A program made the position numbers and the translations under genes. 64,000 nt of DNA from Vigna angularis (taxonomy: Eukaryota; Streptophyta; Magnoliopsida; Fabales; Fabaceae). The stretch covers positions 23,705,444 through 23,769,443 of the forward strand of contig NC_068979.1 of the NCBI RefSeq assembly GCF_016808095.1. Direction: 5' to 3'. A model generated the notes under the pieces. The model was given only the letters and a program-made list of their open reading frames with translations, was not told the DNA's origin and ran no database searches. This document shows, piece by piece, positions 1 through 11,398 of the stretch; position 1 is the stretch's first letter, and each line of letters starts with the position of its first letter.

Positions 1-1590
1 TCATAGCCATCCAACTTAAACAAACATTTAGGAAAATTAAGAAGTGGAGGATAATATTTCATTTTCATATCTTTAACTTTTCAGCAGAAAAAGGAAAACA
101 GTTTCATCTCTCATTATATTTTAATTACACGGGACGAGGTCAAATCTGCAGAATCATTTTTTTACTCTTCTGTTGTCAGCTGTATTTATTTTCAGTTTCT
201 ACTTTTAATAAAAATATTTATAGATTTCTAGTCTCTGTTAATTTCCGCACACAATTTTAAATTTCCAAGGATTATAAGTAAATTAATGAGAATAATTTTT
301 CAAGATCATCTTTATCCATTATATATAGTAAGTCGTTTTTAATTCTTTTTATTATTTGGAGCTTCATTCACAGTCTAACAGCAGTGGGAAAATTTGGGTT
401 CGGACTTTCGCATATAAAATTCTCTTAAATTTGAAATCGGATTTTATAAAGAAAGAAACTTTTAGAATAAACTGAGGTCAAACAGTAGATAACTTAAAAT
501 TAAAAATTTCGTGATTATACAATAAAAATAAGATTAAATATATTTTTAATCATTAAATTTTAATATAAAATTAGAATTTATTTTTATCTAAAATAAATAA
601 TTGCTTTAAAATTGTTCGACATTTCCAATTTACATTTCCGATTTATATTTTTAATTTATATTTAAATTATTTATATTATTTAATACATTCGAGCTCAAAT
701 ATCAATTTCAAATATTAATCTGATAAATCATTTAACATAAAATAAATTAATATTATTGAATTAAGTGAATTATAATTTTTTATTTTTAAGTTTTGAGATC
801 AAAATATATAAAAAAAATTATTTATTAATAAATTTTTTTTCATGTTATGCTAAGTAAGATTGTTTTCAAATTAGAATTAAAGTTAAGATGTCTTAGGTGA
901 GACCCATATGGAGGAGTGATGACGTCAAATTGAATGAAGACGGGGGTCATGCCAAGTTGTGTAGACGAAACGAAGGTTAGGCTAAGTTGGTATGAACTCA
1001 TGTTAGAGAAAGTGGTATGAATCTCATGTTAAATTGGACTCCCAATCATTAAAGGTAAAGTCATTAAGATCCAAATCATCAAATTAGATGAAGTTAGGTC
1101 CAAGCATATTAGACTAGATCATATTCATATTAAATTGAACGAGATGAGATTGAGTTAGATCAAACCCATTGTTATTTTGGTTTATACTAGGCATGTTAGG
1201 TTGGGTCTGAAATAGTCCAAGAGTCAACCCAACTTTACAATTAAGTTCAGAATTAAAAGTTAATTAAATATTTATCATTAATATGAAATATTTAAGAATT
1301 AATTTACAATTTAAAATATTTTTAAGAGCCTATATAATCCTCAAAAGTATTAATTAAAATCTTATTTTAATGTTATGATTAAATACACTTTAACCCTCCG
1401 AGCTCCAATCAACATTTCTACTCTCATTCATCTTCTCTATGCCATTTTTCTCTTGATATTTTTGCAAATAACCTCAATTTGACAGAAGAAAATGAAATAG
1501 AAATTTACATTTAAGTATAGAAAGAGGGATAGTGCAGCAGAAGAAGGCGTATAAGAAAGAAAGAAGGAAAGAATAGAAGAAGTAGGGAAA
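1..1590. other. AT-rich intergenic DNA, no gene recognised
   Basis: No open frame or splice structure that reads as a gene was found on either strand. Positions 890-1240 are less AT-rich and contain loosely repeated phrases around 'gattgagttagatcaa', which could be a decayed repeat but match nothing I recognise. The last 100 bases are purine-rich and would be the 3' UTR and downstream flank of the minus-strand gene that follows. Confidence 0.5.
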
Positions 1591-2172
1591 CTAAAAACCT
1601 TTGGGTCCACTTTCCTTCAAAACTTGGGATTTCTGCGCCATTTCCAGGCAGTACTTCGCGATCTCTCTAAACTTAGGGACACTCCTAAGGTCCACCTTCG
1701 TTCCGTCCTTCAGGGTTATGATAACATCACCCCACTCTCCGATCAAACGTGGCACCACCTGCACGTCCTTTACCACGCTGTACCCAAAGTCGCTTCGATC
1801 CTCACCCGTCAGCCCCGAGATCACCGTCACCCTCAGGTTGGTGAACCTGTACCGCAGGTACATGGCGCGTGACACTGCCGCTAGGGTTAGGGGGAGCCAG
1901 AAGAGGGTGAATCCCAGAAGAAGGTTCGCCACTAGGTCTCCGTAGTGGGCCCCGCCGTCGAAGAATATGGTCTCGCCGGAGGTGGGGGGACTGGTGGGGG
2001 TGGCGGTAGTGCGGGGGTTGTTAGTGGGGGAGGACACGTGAAGGCGCGTGAGTCGACGGTGGGACTTGGAGAAGAGTGGGAAGAGGGGAAGGGAGCAGGA
2101 TTGGTTGCTGCAGGCGGCGGCGGTGGTCGTGGTAGCAGCGGCGGGTGGCGAGAGGAGGGGAATGGATGCCAT
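1591..2172 (-). CDS. Chloroplast-targeted membrane protein with bacterial PH-like domain
   Basis: This is an intact single-exon frame of 193 codons. The first ~60 residues are rich in Ala, Thr, Ser and Pro with few acidic residues, as in a plastid transit peptide. Residues ~76-104 form a hydrophobic stretch (LVANLLLGFTLFWLPLTLAA) that could be one or two membrane passes. The C-terminal ~85 residues read RYRFTNLRVTVISGLTGE..., then a G-D-V-I-I-T strand and a helix. That pattern, a Y-x-x-T-N-x-R start and alternating strands, is like the bacterial PH domain (bPH_2/YdbS type), and I recall similar unnamed proteins in plants and cyanobacteria. The start ATG sits in an 'atggcat'-type context with no upstream in-frame ATG seen. 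GC content is well above the flanks, which supports real coding. It is divergently arranged with the BPA1-like gene. The molecular function is unknown; plastid envelope or thylakoid location is inference. Confidence 0.8.
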   Translation of the reverse strand: MASIPLLSPPAAATTTTAAACSNQSCSLPLFPLFSKSHRRLTRLHVSSPTNNPRTTATPTSPPTSGETIFFDGGAHYGDLVANLLLGFTLFWLPLTLAAVSRAMYLRYRFTNLRVTVISGLTGEDRSDFGYSVVKDVQVVPRLIGEWGDVIITLKDGTKVDLRSVPKFREIAKYCLEMAQKSQVLKESGPKGF

Positions 2173-2694
2173 GTGTGTTGGAATGGGAAATGAGTGTAAT
2201 TAATTATGTTATCCGTTTAGAAGCGTAGAGTTTTTGAGTGGCAGGTAATGGGTTTTTTTTGGGTGGAAAGAGGAGTGGGACCACCTTTTCCTAAGCGGCA
2301 CTGATTTAGCCACGTGGCGGATCGTTAACCAATTGCTGTTATTGGTGGAGGCCCAATACTCATAGTGGGCTCTGACGAAAACTTTGAGGCAATTGCTTCC
2401 TGTATCTCCTCAAATTTCAACTTGCACCCATCAAGTCTATGAAATATCTTCAGACACTTTCTCATATTCAATAAATAATCTCGTCTTTAGATAAATTTTA
2501 CAAGTGTAATTGGTCAACTTTATGATTATAAAACTTAAATTAAAATGTGATTAAGTGATAATAATATTAATAAATTTTATTGAAACCTTCGTTAATTCAC
2601 TTCCTTTTTAAGTGGCCGTTTTCCTTTTTATTTTAATCTTCTGGAATGTTCTAGTTCATTGTTTCCTTGTTGTTTCAGAACACAGCTGAGAAAC
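2173..2694. promoter_or_regulatory. Shared intergenic promoter of two divergent genes
   Basis: These 522 bp separate the start codons of the minus-strand PH-domain gene and the plus-strand BPA1-like gene, so they must hold both 5' UTRs and both promoters. A palindromic G-box lies at 2309-2318. A polypyrimidine tract ending in 'tgtttcag' at 2671-2678 looks like a 3' splice site, so the plus-strand gene probably has a 5' UTR intron, with the second exon starting at 2679, 16 nt before the ATG. The 2200-2400 part is distinctly less AT-rich than the surroundings. Confidence 0.6.
2309..2318. promoter_or_regulatory. Palindromic G-box (GCCACGTGGC)
   Basis: The ten bases GCCACGTGGC are a perfect palindrome containing the CACGTG G-box and the ACGTGGC ABA-response core. 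It is 137 bp upstream of the PH-domain start codon and 386 bp upstream of the BPA1-like start codon, so it could serve either. bZIP, bHLH/PIF or BZR-type factors bind such sites in plants; activity here is inferred from position only. Confidence 0.55.
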
Positions 2695-5600
2695 ATGAGT
2701 TCTGGAGGGTACGCTGTAGAGGTTACGGGCCTCTCTCCGAACGTCACTGACAAGGATGTCCGTGACTTCTTTGCTTTCTCTGGTGTCATTGAGACTGTTG
2801 AAATTATCAGGTAAGTTTTTAATTTAAGCGATTCTTTCTCCTTAGAAAATTATAACTTTGTTTTGAATTGCGTTATTCTTTATTGATGATATTGATTTTA
2901 TTAAGTTTCATGGCATAACTCAGATTGTTGTACTGTTTGATTGTAATTGTTGACTCGTCATAGCTGTGAATCCGAATTAAGAGAAACTATAAAAACTTTA
3001 ATTGTTGTCGGTTCACAAACCAAAGGTGGACAAGGCTAAGGCGGTTTCCACTTGGTTGTGCGGAGCAAAGTAAGGATTCAGTATAGAGGTGATTAGGTAT
3101 GTGTTGGTTGTTATCTGCAAAAGCTCCGACTATAAGGGGAAAATTGAGGATTAAATTTATACCTAGTTTTGGCAGGAATAGTCGTTAAGCCTATATAGTG
3201 AACACGGCCTATGTAAGGGTATAACTTCGGTGAACCAGCTATTTGGATTTTGCAAGAGTAAAAAAATTGTTGAAAGTAAAGAGTTTAAGGAAAGAAAAGC
3301 TACATGGGAATTTTATCGAATACTTGGTATGCTAGAGAAAAGGGGTTGATAAACTGAATTTCCCGTCTTTGTGCAAAAAGCTTAAACTGAATTTCCTTCA
3401 AAATTAAACTGAAAGGTAAAGATCCAGTGGAAAAAAGGCATAAAACTATACTTGTAAAATGTGGAAAGTATTTATTGCAATCTTGATCAAATTGCACCAA
3501 AATACTGCTGAAAAGCAAGTATAAGTGTCGCTTCTTGCCAAAATGTGAGTTTCAGCTCTGAGATCAGTCGTAATGCATACCCTGTTAAGCAGGAGTAGTT
3601 TTGAAGGAAAAAGTTGCCAGACCTTGTATAGGAGTAGTTTTGGTGGGAAAAGTCATTAAACCTTATATAGGAGTAGTTCTGGAGGGTTAGATCCATACCT
3701 AGCTGGCCGATCTGTCTTGTATAGGAATAGTCTAGGTGGAAGTGTTATTATGACATTATAGCCGATATATTGCATGTGGTCTGCATATGTCAGCTTTGTG
3801 ACGTCGGTCCTATGCATGTTAACTTTGTGAATGGTTCCAAAGTCCAAGGCCGAATGAGTTCTCAACATGGAACTGGCATGATTGATTTCAGCATTCTTCC
3901 CTTCCAAGGCCAGCTTGCATGCTGATGAAGGCAGAGAATGATAGGCCGGAGGCTAGTGCACCACAAATTGTTTGTTTGAACTTTATTTTATATCTGTAAT
4001 TTCTCGGCTTAACTGGACATTTATAAAATTGGCCTGGAAACAAATTTCAATGAGACGTTTTGGATATGAATATAAATATCCATTTGGTATTTATGAATTT
4101 GTTAACTCTAGAAAGCTTTTTCATGAAGGAATCATTTATTTTTCCTGCCAGGGAAAGAGGATTGATCATTTATGTTTGGTAGTGTCTGTTTTAGCAATCT
4201 AAATGAAATTACCAAGTTTTGTATTTTATCACATTTGTTTGAGATATTATTTTTTTGCTATTTAAAGTTTAATCTGATGGCTGGGTATTGCTGAGTACAG
4301 GTCTGGTGATTATGCTTGTACTGCTTATGTGACGTTCGAAGATGCATATTCACAAGAAACTGCATGCTTGCTCAGCGTGAGTATTTAACAAACTCATGTC
4401 CAGAATACTTGTTATCGACACTGGAATGGTCACGTACTCGACTAGTTATTAAATTACCTCAGTGATAAGTTTCGTAATATGTTCTTTGTAAAATGATTTC
4501 AAATTTATGAAAATGAACATTGTCACTTGATGTGTTGGAAAATGCCTTGGTTATTCAGCTAAAGATGTTTCTAAATAATTAACTGTAAATAGACAGAGTC
4601 TTTACGTGATGTTATTGTGCTTTTTTTCAAAAATTTCAGTTATATTTTAGCTCTACATGAAGAACAGTGACATGCTTGTAATGGTGTGCTTGCAATTATG
4701 ATAGGTTCTTGGGTCAAGAAAGACCAAGAACTATCCAGGTGCAAAAGTAAAACACACTCACAACACCAGAAAAGATGAAAAGAATGGTATATTTCCTCTG
4801 TAATGTTCTCAACTGTACAACCTCCAAAAGGGGGCTTAATCCCTCCTCCACAGGATATGAATTGTCCTGTCTATACAACACTCAAAATGTTAGCTACCCC
4901 CCTTACCGAAATATACAACCCTTATATAGGTTGCTCTACTCTCCCCCAACCGACTAACTACTACCCTCTGCATTCGAACCAATGCATCACCCCTTACTCA
5001 CAGTAGTTAACTAACTCCCCAACCGTCTAAGTTCTCTCTCTTCTCTTATAGACTCTTAGTGTCCTATCAAATTATCAATTACAGCCTTCTATATTTCTGC
5101 TTGTTCATATTTTCTCAGTTTAATTTTTATCTGTGCTTCTATATGACACTGGAATCAGTTATTGTCGAATGTCTTACTTACAGGTGCTTTAATCTGTAAC
5201 CATGCCTCCTAATATAACAGCTGAATAACTGCATAGTTGACTAACTGAATGTAATGAACTAATCATTCAATTGTAAATAGCATGCTGTTATACATCAAGT
5301 AACATCAGCCTAGTGAGCAGTGTCTAATAATTTGTGCCTTTCTTACTAATATGTTCTGTTAGGGAGCCACTATTTTAGATCAACGCATATGCATAACACG
5401 CTGGGGGCATTATGAAAATGAGTTTGACTTTTGGAACCAGCCCTCTTACAGTCACGGGGACGAGGCTGCTTCAACTGTATGTATATATATTTCTCTCAAT
5501 CTCTAAATTGCTAATTATCATAACTTTCTGCTCGTGATGTGACATTCTATATGTCTACATTTTCTGTTTCAGACACCACAGAGCAGTCAATTTGTTTCCT

Positions 5601-6001
5601 CTGCTGGAGAAGCAGTCACCATGACCCAAGAAGTAGTAAAGACCATGCTAGCAAAGGGATATGTTCTCAGCAAGGATGCGCTAGCTAAGGCTAAAGATTT
5701 TGACGAGTCTCATCAGGTTTCTGCCACTGCAACAGCAAAGGTTTCTGAACTGAGCCAGAGAATTGGCCTCACAGATAAGATATCTGCTGGTATTGGAGCT
5801 GTTAAATCTGTGGATCAGAGATATAATGTCTCTGAAACAACCATTGCGGCAGCATCCACGGCGGGAAGATCGGTAGCGGCGGCTGCAAACACTTTAGTAA
5901 ACAGCAGCTATTTTTCAAAAGGTGCTTTGTGGGTGTCAGGTGCTCTAAGTAGAGCTGCTGAAGTTGCTTCTGATTTGGGTACTCGCAGGGATAGACAGTA
6001 A
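2695..6001 (+). CDS. BPA1-like RRM protein (binding partner of ACD11 family)
   Basis: Four coding exons join in frame: 2695-2810, 4301-4376, 5363-5476 and 5573-6001, all with GT-AG introns, giving 244 residues. Residues ~6-76 form an RRM: RNP2-like AVEVTGL near residue 7 and RNP1-like CTAYVTF near residue 44, followed by GATILDQRICITRWG. The rest is an Ala/Ser-rich, helical region (ATAKVSELSQRIGLTDKISA; GALSRAAEVA) typical of BPA1 and BPA1-like proteins. In Arabidopsis BPA1 binds ACD11, the ceramide-1-phosphate transfer protein, and the family restrains cell death and immunity; RNA binding is uncertain because the RNP1 lacks the usual aromatic pattern. The start ATG is 16 nt after a probable 5' UTR splice acceptor. 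Intron 1 (1490 bp) contains 39-bp repeats and intron 2 contains a solo LTR. Length, domain order and exon phases match the family, and I see no break. Confidence 0.9.
3592..3745 (+). repeat. 39-bp imperfect tandem repeat in intron 1
   Basis: Copies starting with ggagtagtt/ggaatagtc begin at 3592, 3631, 3670 and, after a longer spacer, 3724. The first three have an exact 39-bp period and end in 'ttgtata' or 'ttatata'. A related phrase occurs near 3170. It is wholly intronic in the BPA1-like gene. Confidence 0.55.
4699..5069 (-). mobile_element. Solo LTR in intron 2 of the BPA1-like gene
   Basis: This 371-bp unit has perfect 7-bp inverted termini (TGATAGG...CCTATCA) and is flanked by a perfect 5-bp duplication AATTA (4694-4698 and 5070-5074). 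On the minus strand it reads as an LTR, with a TATA-like CTATATAAGG in the middle and a hairpin-forming 'ggttctt...aagaacc' near its 3' end. There is no internal region, so it is a solo LTR left by LTR-LTR recombination, most likely of a Ty1-copia element. The element family is not recognised. Confidence 0.75.
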
Positions 6002-8053
6002 ATAAAGCATGAAAATATTAAACACTCTGTTGTAGATATGTCTGCCTCTGCTAAATGCCTGGTGAAACTTCATTTAGTAATATTGTTGCACTTCTACAGT
6101 GCCTAACTCCTGTTCAAATAAATTTCTTTGTAAACACTTGTAGAAGAAAGCTAAAATGCTGTGAGTTTCCCTTATAAGCTAAAATCGTCTTATGTACTCA
6201 TTTTTACATAGAAGTTTTTCCTTTATCTTTTTTAAAATTTAAAGTAGGCAAGTTAATTTTAATTTATCAGAATTTATTGAAAAATTTATCTTAACAGGAA
6301 CATAGTGCATGTAATTATGAATAAACGTAGTATATGCTAAGACAGGATTGGACTATGAAACCTGCGCTGTTTTGACCATTGAATCTCGATTCTAACTTTA
6401 CAGTAAACCACGGTAGTAGTCAATAAGGGTTAAGATGATTATGATTTGTTGGGATAAAAGGATATAACTTTTCTATTGTTTTATATTAATTTATTACTCA
6501 TTATATATATAGACACACATGGCATACAAGATAGAAAATCACAATTAAATAATTACATGATACTAATTATAGCTACATCTCACGTATAAACCTTTATCTA
6601 TTGTAAATTCATTTTAAGAAATAAAAAGAAGTTATTTTTTAAATATCTGTCCGAAGTAATTTTCTACTTATTCTGCTTGGTGTTTAATAATTTTCATCAT
6701 CCAAACTAGCAACCTGAGTAGTTCTGATTAAATTGGTCTGATTAGTCCGATTATAGTCTCAATGAATAAAAATATGCAAAGTGTTCTTAAAAGTAGAATT
6801 TATATAATGATAATTGAAAAATATTTGGGTTTAGAATATTTCTTTTCTATGGTATTTCGACAAAACTCTACCGCCTACATTGGTGCATATTTGTATTTAT
6901 TTTAGACACTTTTTAAATGTAGACTAAATGGGTTTAGTCTGAAGACCTTAGGAGATATTTGTAATCTTTGTATTATAGAACAACAGTTATATCCAATCTA
7001 AATATATTTGAAACCTTGTGAGAGAATTTGTTTTCTGTTAGAATAATTTTATTTTGAATTTGGAAGTAATTTTTCTATTTGATTTTGGTTGAATTTAGAT
7101 TTAATGAGAACTATCAAAATATTTGAATTGTATATTTAAATATAAATGACAGTTTTTGCCAGATAAGTACATACTAAGAAGAGTTAATCAGATACGATTT
7201 TGTTTTAAAAATGTGTGATTATGTTTAAAACTGATATTTTAGTGAGTAATTATATAAAAGAAATATATAGTTGTGGTTGAACAGTGTTAAGTCAAAAGTT
7301 TACCATTTAATTATTTATACATTAAAATTAAGCAGAGAGATTGGAATCTGAGAGAGTGTGTGGTGTTGATGGAGGCATGGCATATGTTATGCCTGTTATT
7401 TATGAAACTATAACAGTTGGCTTGTCAATTCTCATCACTTTTGTTTCTTTGCCTGCTCACAACTTCCATGGCTTAATCACCTTTATGCACCAAAATGTTA
7501 AGAGTACACAACAAAAAAGAAACACTCTCTTTCATTTGCCCATACTCTATTTGCTTAATAATATCTATGTTTCCACAACCTTATCTATAAGTAATTTTAC
7601 AAGAAAACATTTTAAAAAAATATTTCATATAAAAATTACAATAAGAATTTAAAGAAAAAAAGTTTACCAAGCCTTATTTATTTTTTCTAAATTTTATTTT
7701 GAGCATTTTGTTCAAATAAACCTTAAATATATCTTTATATCTACAAATTATACACTTCAATAATCAAAAGTACCCAAATTTACTAAAAGAAAGTTAAGCA
7801 CACTACACATGTAGTTAAATATGGTGTTGACATTTGTTTTTATGACACTCTTTAATCAACTATCAACTATAATATAAGAACATTACCAATTTACCATCAT
7901 TTATAATTTTGACATCTTATTTGATTTTTTTATCATTTCAAATCCTAACAACCATTCCATTTATCAAAATATCTCTATTACCTTTCTTGATATATGAAAA
8001 TGTCACTCATAAATAACCTTGCTACCTTTCTTAATTTACAAAAATGTTATTCA
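6002..8053. other. AT-rich intergenic DNA
   Basis: The first ~150 bp are the 3' UTR of the BPA1-like gene; 'aataaa' at 6117 is a plausible poly(A) signal. No gene was seen beyond that. A 103-codon frame at 7341-7652 has no resemblance to a known protein and its composition is that of the flanks. Confidence 0.5.
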
Positions 8054-8620
8054 GATTATTATTATTATATATTATTATTATATATTTTTATAATTATTAC
8101 TATTAATATTATTCTTATATAATTTTATTATTAAAATTTGTATTAATAATATTATTATTATTTAAATTATTATATATTCTTACTAATATCATTATTAATA
8201 TATATTATTATTATTACTATTATTATTATATATTATATATTATAACTAATATTATATAGTAATAATATATATTAATAATGATATTAGTAATAATATATAC
8301 TAATTAATAGTATTAATATTATTGTTAGTACTAACGTTACCATTAGTATTTTCCGTAGTATTAGTATTATTGATATTATTATTATTATTTTTTTTTTGTA
8401 TTTATTAATGTTTACGTGTCATTTAAATTTATAGATTACAGGCTATTTTAATTAATTATATTATTATTATTATTTCAAGTATTATATATTATTATTATTA
8501 TTAGTAATAGTATTATTCTTATCATAAATATAATAATAATAATATTATTTTTTATATATATTATTTTAGTAATAATAATTAGTAGTACTAAAATTATTAT
8601 TATTAATATTGTTAGTGTAA
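8054..8620. repeat. Degenerate ATT/TAT-rich low-complexity block
   Basis: Most of these ~570 bp are interrupted attatt/tattat trinucleotide runs on both strands, with short TA dinucleotide tracts. It is a decayed trinucleotide microsatellite directly upstream of the first CACTA transposon. Confidence 0.7.
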
Positions 8621-8828
8621 AATTTCAAAAATGGTATTTTAAAAGTGGTGATAATCTAAAAATAATGACACTAAGTTATTTTAATATTAAATAGTTTATT
8701 TATAAATAATTTTGTTATAAACGAGTTTCATACCATCTCTTTAGAAAATACTTTTCTAGAGTTCTTTATCTTCTTTCTAACAGTTATAACTCCTAAGTCA
8801 TCTCTTTGGCGATCAAGAGATGCCTAAT

Positions 8829-11346
8829 CACTAGTGGAAAATATACTTTTTATAGCTAATTTTTATACCTGTTAAAATCCATTAACTATAGAAAGTGATG
8901 CGGTGACAATTTTGTAAATATGTGAAACATTTTTACACCGGTTATAATGAAATCATGTATAAAAATTGATACGGTGACAAAATTGTAAAAAATACAAATA
9001 GCTTTATACCGGTTGCAATGATAATTTGTATAAAAAATCCTTTATTTTATACCTCTTAACCTTAAAATATGTATAAATTATTGATTTATACCGCTTGAAA
9101 ATTATAATAGGTATGAATTATTTACATATTCAATTTCTTTTCCCTCCCTCAACTCTTCTTCCTCAGTGCAATTTCTTTTTCGTTCTCCCTCCTTTATTCT
9201 CCCTCCTTTATTCTCCTTCCTTTCTTCCCCATCCTTCGTTCTCCCTCCTTCCTTCTCCTGCCATTGTTTTGGTTCGTTGTTATTATCGAAGTTGTCGAGG
9301 TGGTTTGGTGAAGCTATTGGTCCACGTTTGAAGATGTGTGGGTGAAACCCTTGCCGTGGTGTTCCGTCGTCAGGTGGTCTGCAATGGGTGGTACATTTTT
9401 ATGAATTAGGGTTTATACTGATAATTCTTTTATGAATTTTTTGTTAAGACAATCAATTTCGCTTGTATAATTGTGTGCAAAATATTTATGCTGTTGCAGA
9501 CATCTGTTTCGTTGTTTTATATGTTATTTGGCTGAGGAAGTGTGCAACTGCATACATATTCTTTTAGATCTAAGCTAGGGTATCCCTCGTGACTGCTCCA
9601 TTATAAGAAAAGAAAAACCTTATCCTAAAAGTAGTAGAGTAGAGAGGTTGGTGGCTAATATGGTGTTCAAGGTATTGAACTTAGGGTGCTACGACTATTT
9701 TCTTTACTGCTGTGAAGGCTATTCTTCATACCCAAAACCAACCACAGATTCATCAAACGGCTGGAGTTGCTTTTCGTGCTACTCGTAGAAATCAACACAT
9801 GAGTTTTTTTTGTATTCTTACAAAGCCATTAACTATTCATGTCGTCTAATTAAGCTAGTATCATGGGTAATCTGAATAGCAGAATAGATCTAGCTAGTTA
9901 GTTTTAATTCTAATTTTACTTGTGTTGTTTATTTTGTACATCTTAGTTGATCAGGGACGAAACTTTTGATTAACTTTGTAAGATACTTTAGCTCTCAAAG
10001 GAATAACAGAGACAATTATTGTGGTATTATGTTGCAGACTTGTCATTTGAAATGCCTCTTATCGGATGATACTTTTACACCACAAAACACAAAATTTAAT
10101 TTATTTAACACTACAAAATAATAATATTTTGATTATATTTATATTATTAAAGAGGTGTTGAGTTTAAGAAGATCCTCAAACAAATTTTTTTCACTCTTAT
10201 TTACTTTACACAATAATACCATGAATTCCAAATAAATTTATACAATCACTTACATTCGTTGTTTTGTTCTTTTTATTTTTAATTATAAAAATATGTTTTT
10301 GATAATTACATTATCCTTGAAAATAAGTTATCAAATAAATATATAATTATAAAAATATTAAATTTCAATGATAAAACATTTTTCAAGGTATCCAAATCAC
10401 ATGTGCAGTTCTTTTTTCAGCTTTGCCTTTTCCTAGTTTGGTCAACTCACACAACTTAAATTCGTTTCTGACCATTATACTGAGTAACAAGCATTTAAGC
10501 AAGCTAGTTCTGCAATTTGGAATGTGAAGGAAAGGTTTGCAATGACTCTAGAGCAGAATGACAAGAATTTCAGCAATGAACTAATGTTAAATAAGATTAA
10601 AAACCAGAAAATGACTCACGTGGTATTAAGGAGTGATATTTATTCTCTTGAATCACATTTTGCTACTATAAAGTTATATATATAATAGGAACTGATCATC
10701 AAGGACAATTATGGTAGTTATGTGTAGAATATAATTGTCAGTAGTTATGTATAAAGAGTATATATCTGATAGTAGGTTGTTTAAACAGGCGTGAAGTTTT
10801 TTGCTGTTTAAGGACAGAGAACACTCAGTATGTTGTTCACTCTAACTGTCAATGATACTTTGGTTAATCTTGGCTTATCTTTAGTAAATTTAAACGTATC
10901 AACTTGTGTACTTTAAAATTAATCAGTAACCCATGGGTTGGTCAAGGGTTCAAATTTGGAAATAGTCTCTTTGAATACGACCATCCCATATACTTTGCAT
11001 GGTAAGAGTCTTCTGACACCAGATTTTTTGTTGAAATCTAAAGAGCAACATTTTTGCCGGTTTACATGTGAGTTTCTTTTATACCTGTTTTGTTACCAGC
11101 AAGTATAAAAGTGAACTTTTTTTAATAAAAATGCGACTTTTTTATACCTGATCCCAGAATATCAGATATAAATATCAAACTTTTATACTTGTTACAGAAA
11201 TAACTGGTGTAAAAAAGTAAACTTTTATACCGGTTCTAGAACCGGTGTAAAAGAACGAAAACTTTCTATACTCCCTGCATCTATAGCTACTCCAAAATAG
11301 GTATAATTTTTTTTTAACAGGTATAAAAAACCTTTTTTACATAGTG
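8829..11346. mobile_element. Non-autonomous CACTA (En/Spm-type) transposon
   Basis: The 2518-bp element starts with CACTAGTGGAAAA and ends with ...TTTTTTACATAGTG, and 3-bp AAT duplications flank it (8826-8828, 11347-11349). Both ends carry the diagnostic CACTA subterminal motif in several orientations: variants of TTTATACCGGTT lie at about 8860, 8930, 9006, 9085 on the left and 11080, 11142, 11185, 11232 on the right. The TATACCTGTTAAAA phrase near the left end is matched in inverted form near the right end. No transposase frame is present, so it would depend on a partner. The interior holds CT-rich tracts (9125-9260) and unidentified sequence, possibly captured host DNA. Orientation cannot be set. 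Confidence 0.8.
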
Positions 11347-11398
11347 AATCGACCACGACGACGAGCTTTACATTCATATCCGATCAGTTTTTGACAAT

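Noticed and set aside
1601..2193. Plus-strand frames opposite the PH-domain gene
   Set aside because: They are antisense shadows of a well-supported minus-strand gene and have biased, glycine-rich or basic composition.
4775..5006. Two overlapping small plus-strand frames in BPA1-like intron 2
   Set aside because: Both lie inside the solo LTR and carry no domain.
9095..9331. 78-codon frame in the first CACTA element
   Set aside because: It is driven by a TC-rich tract (LLPQCNFFF...SPSFLPH) and has no recognisable protein feature.
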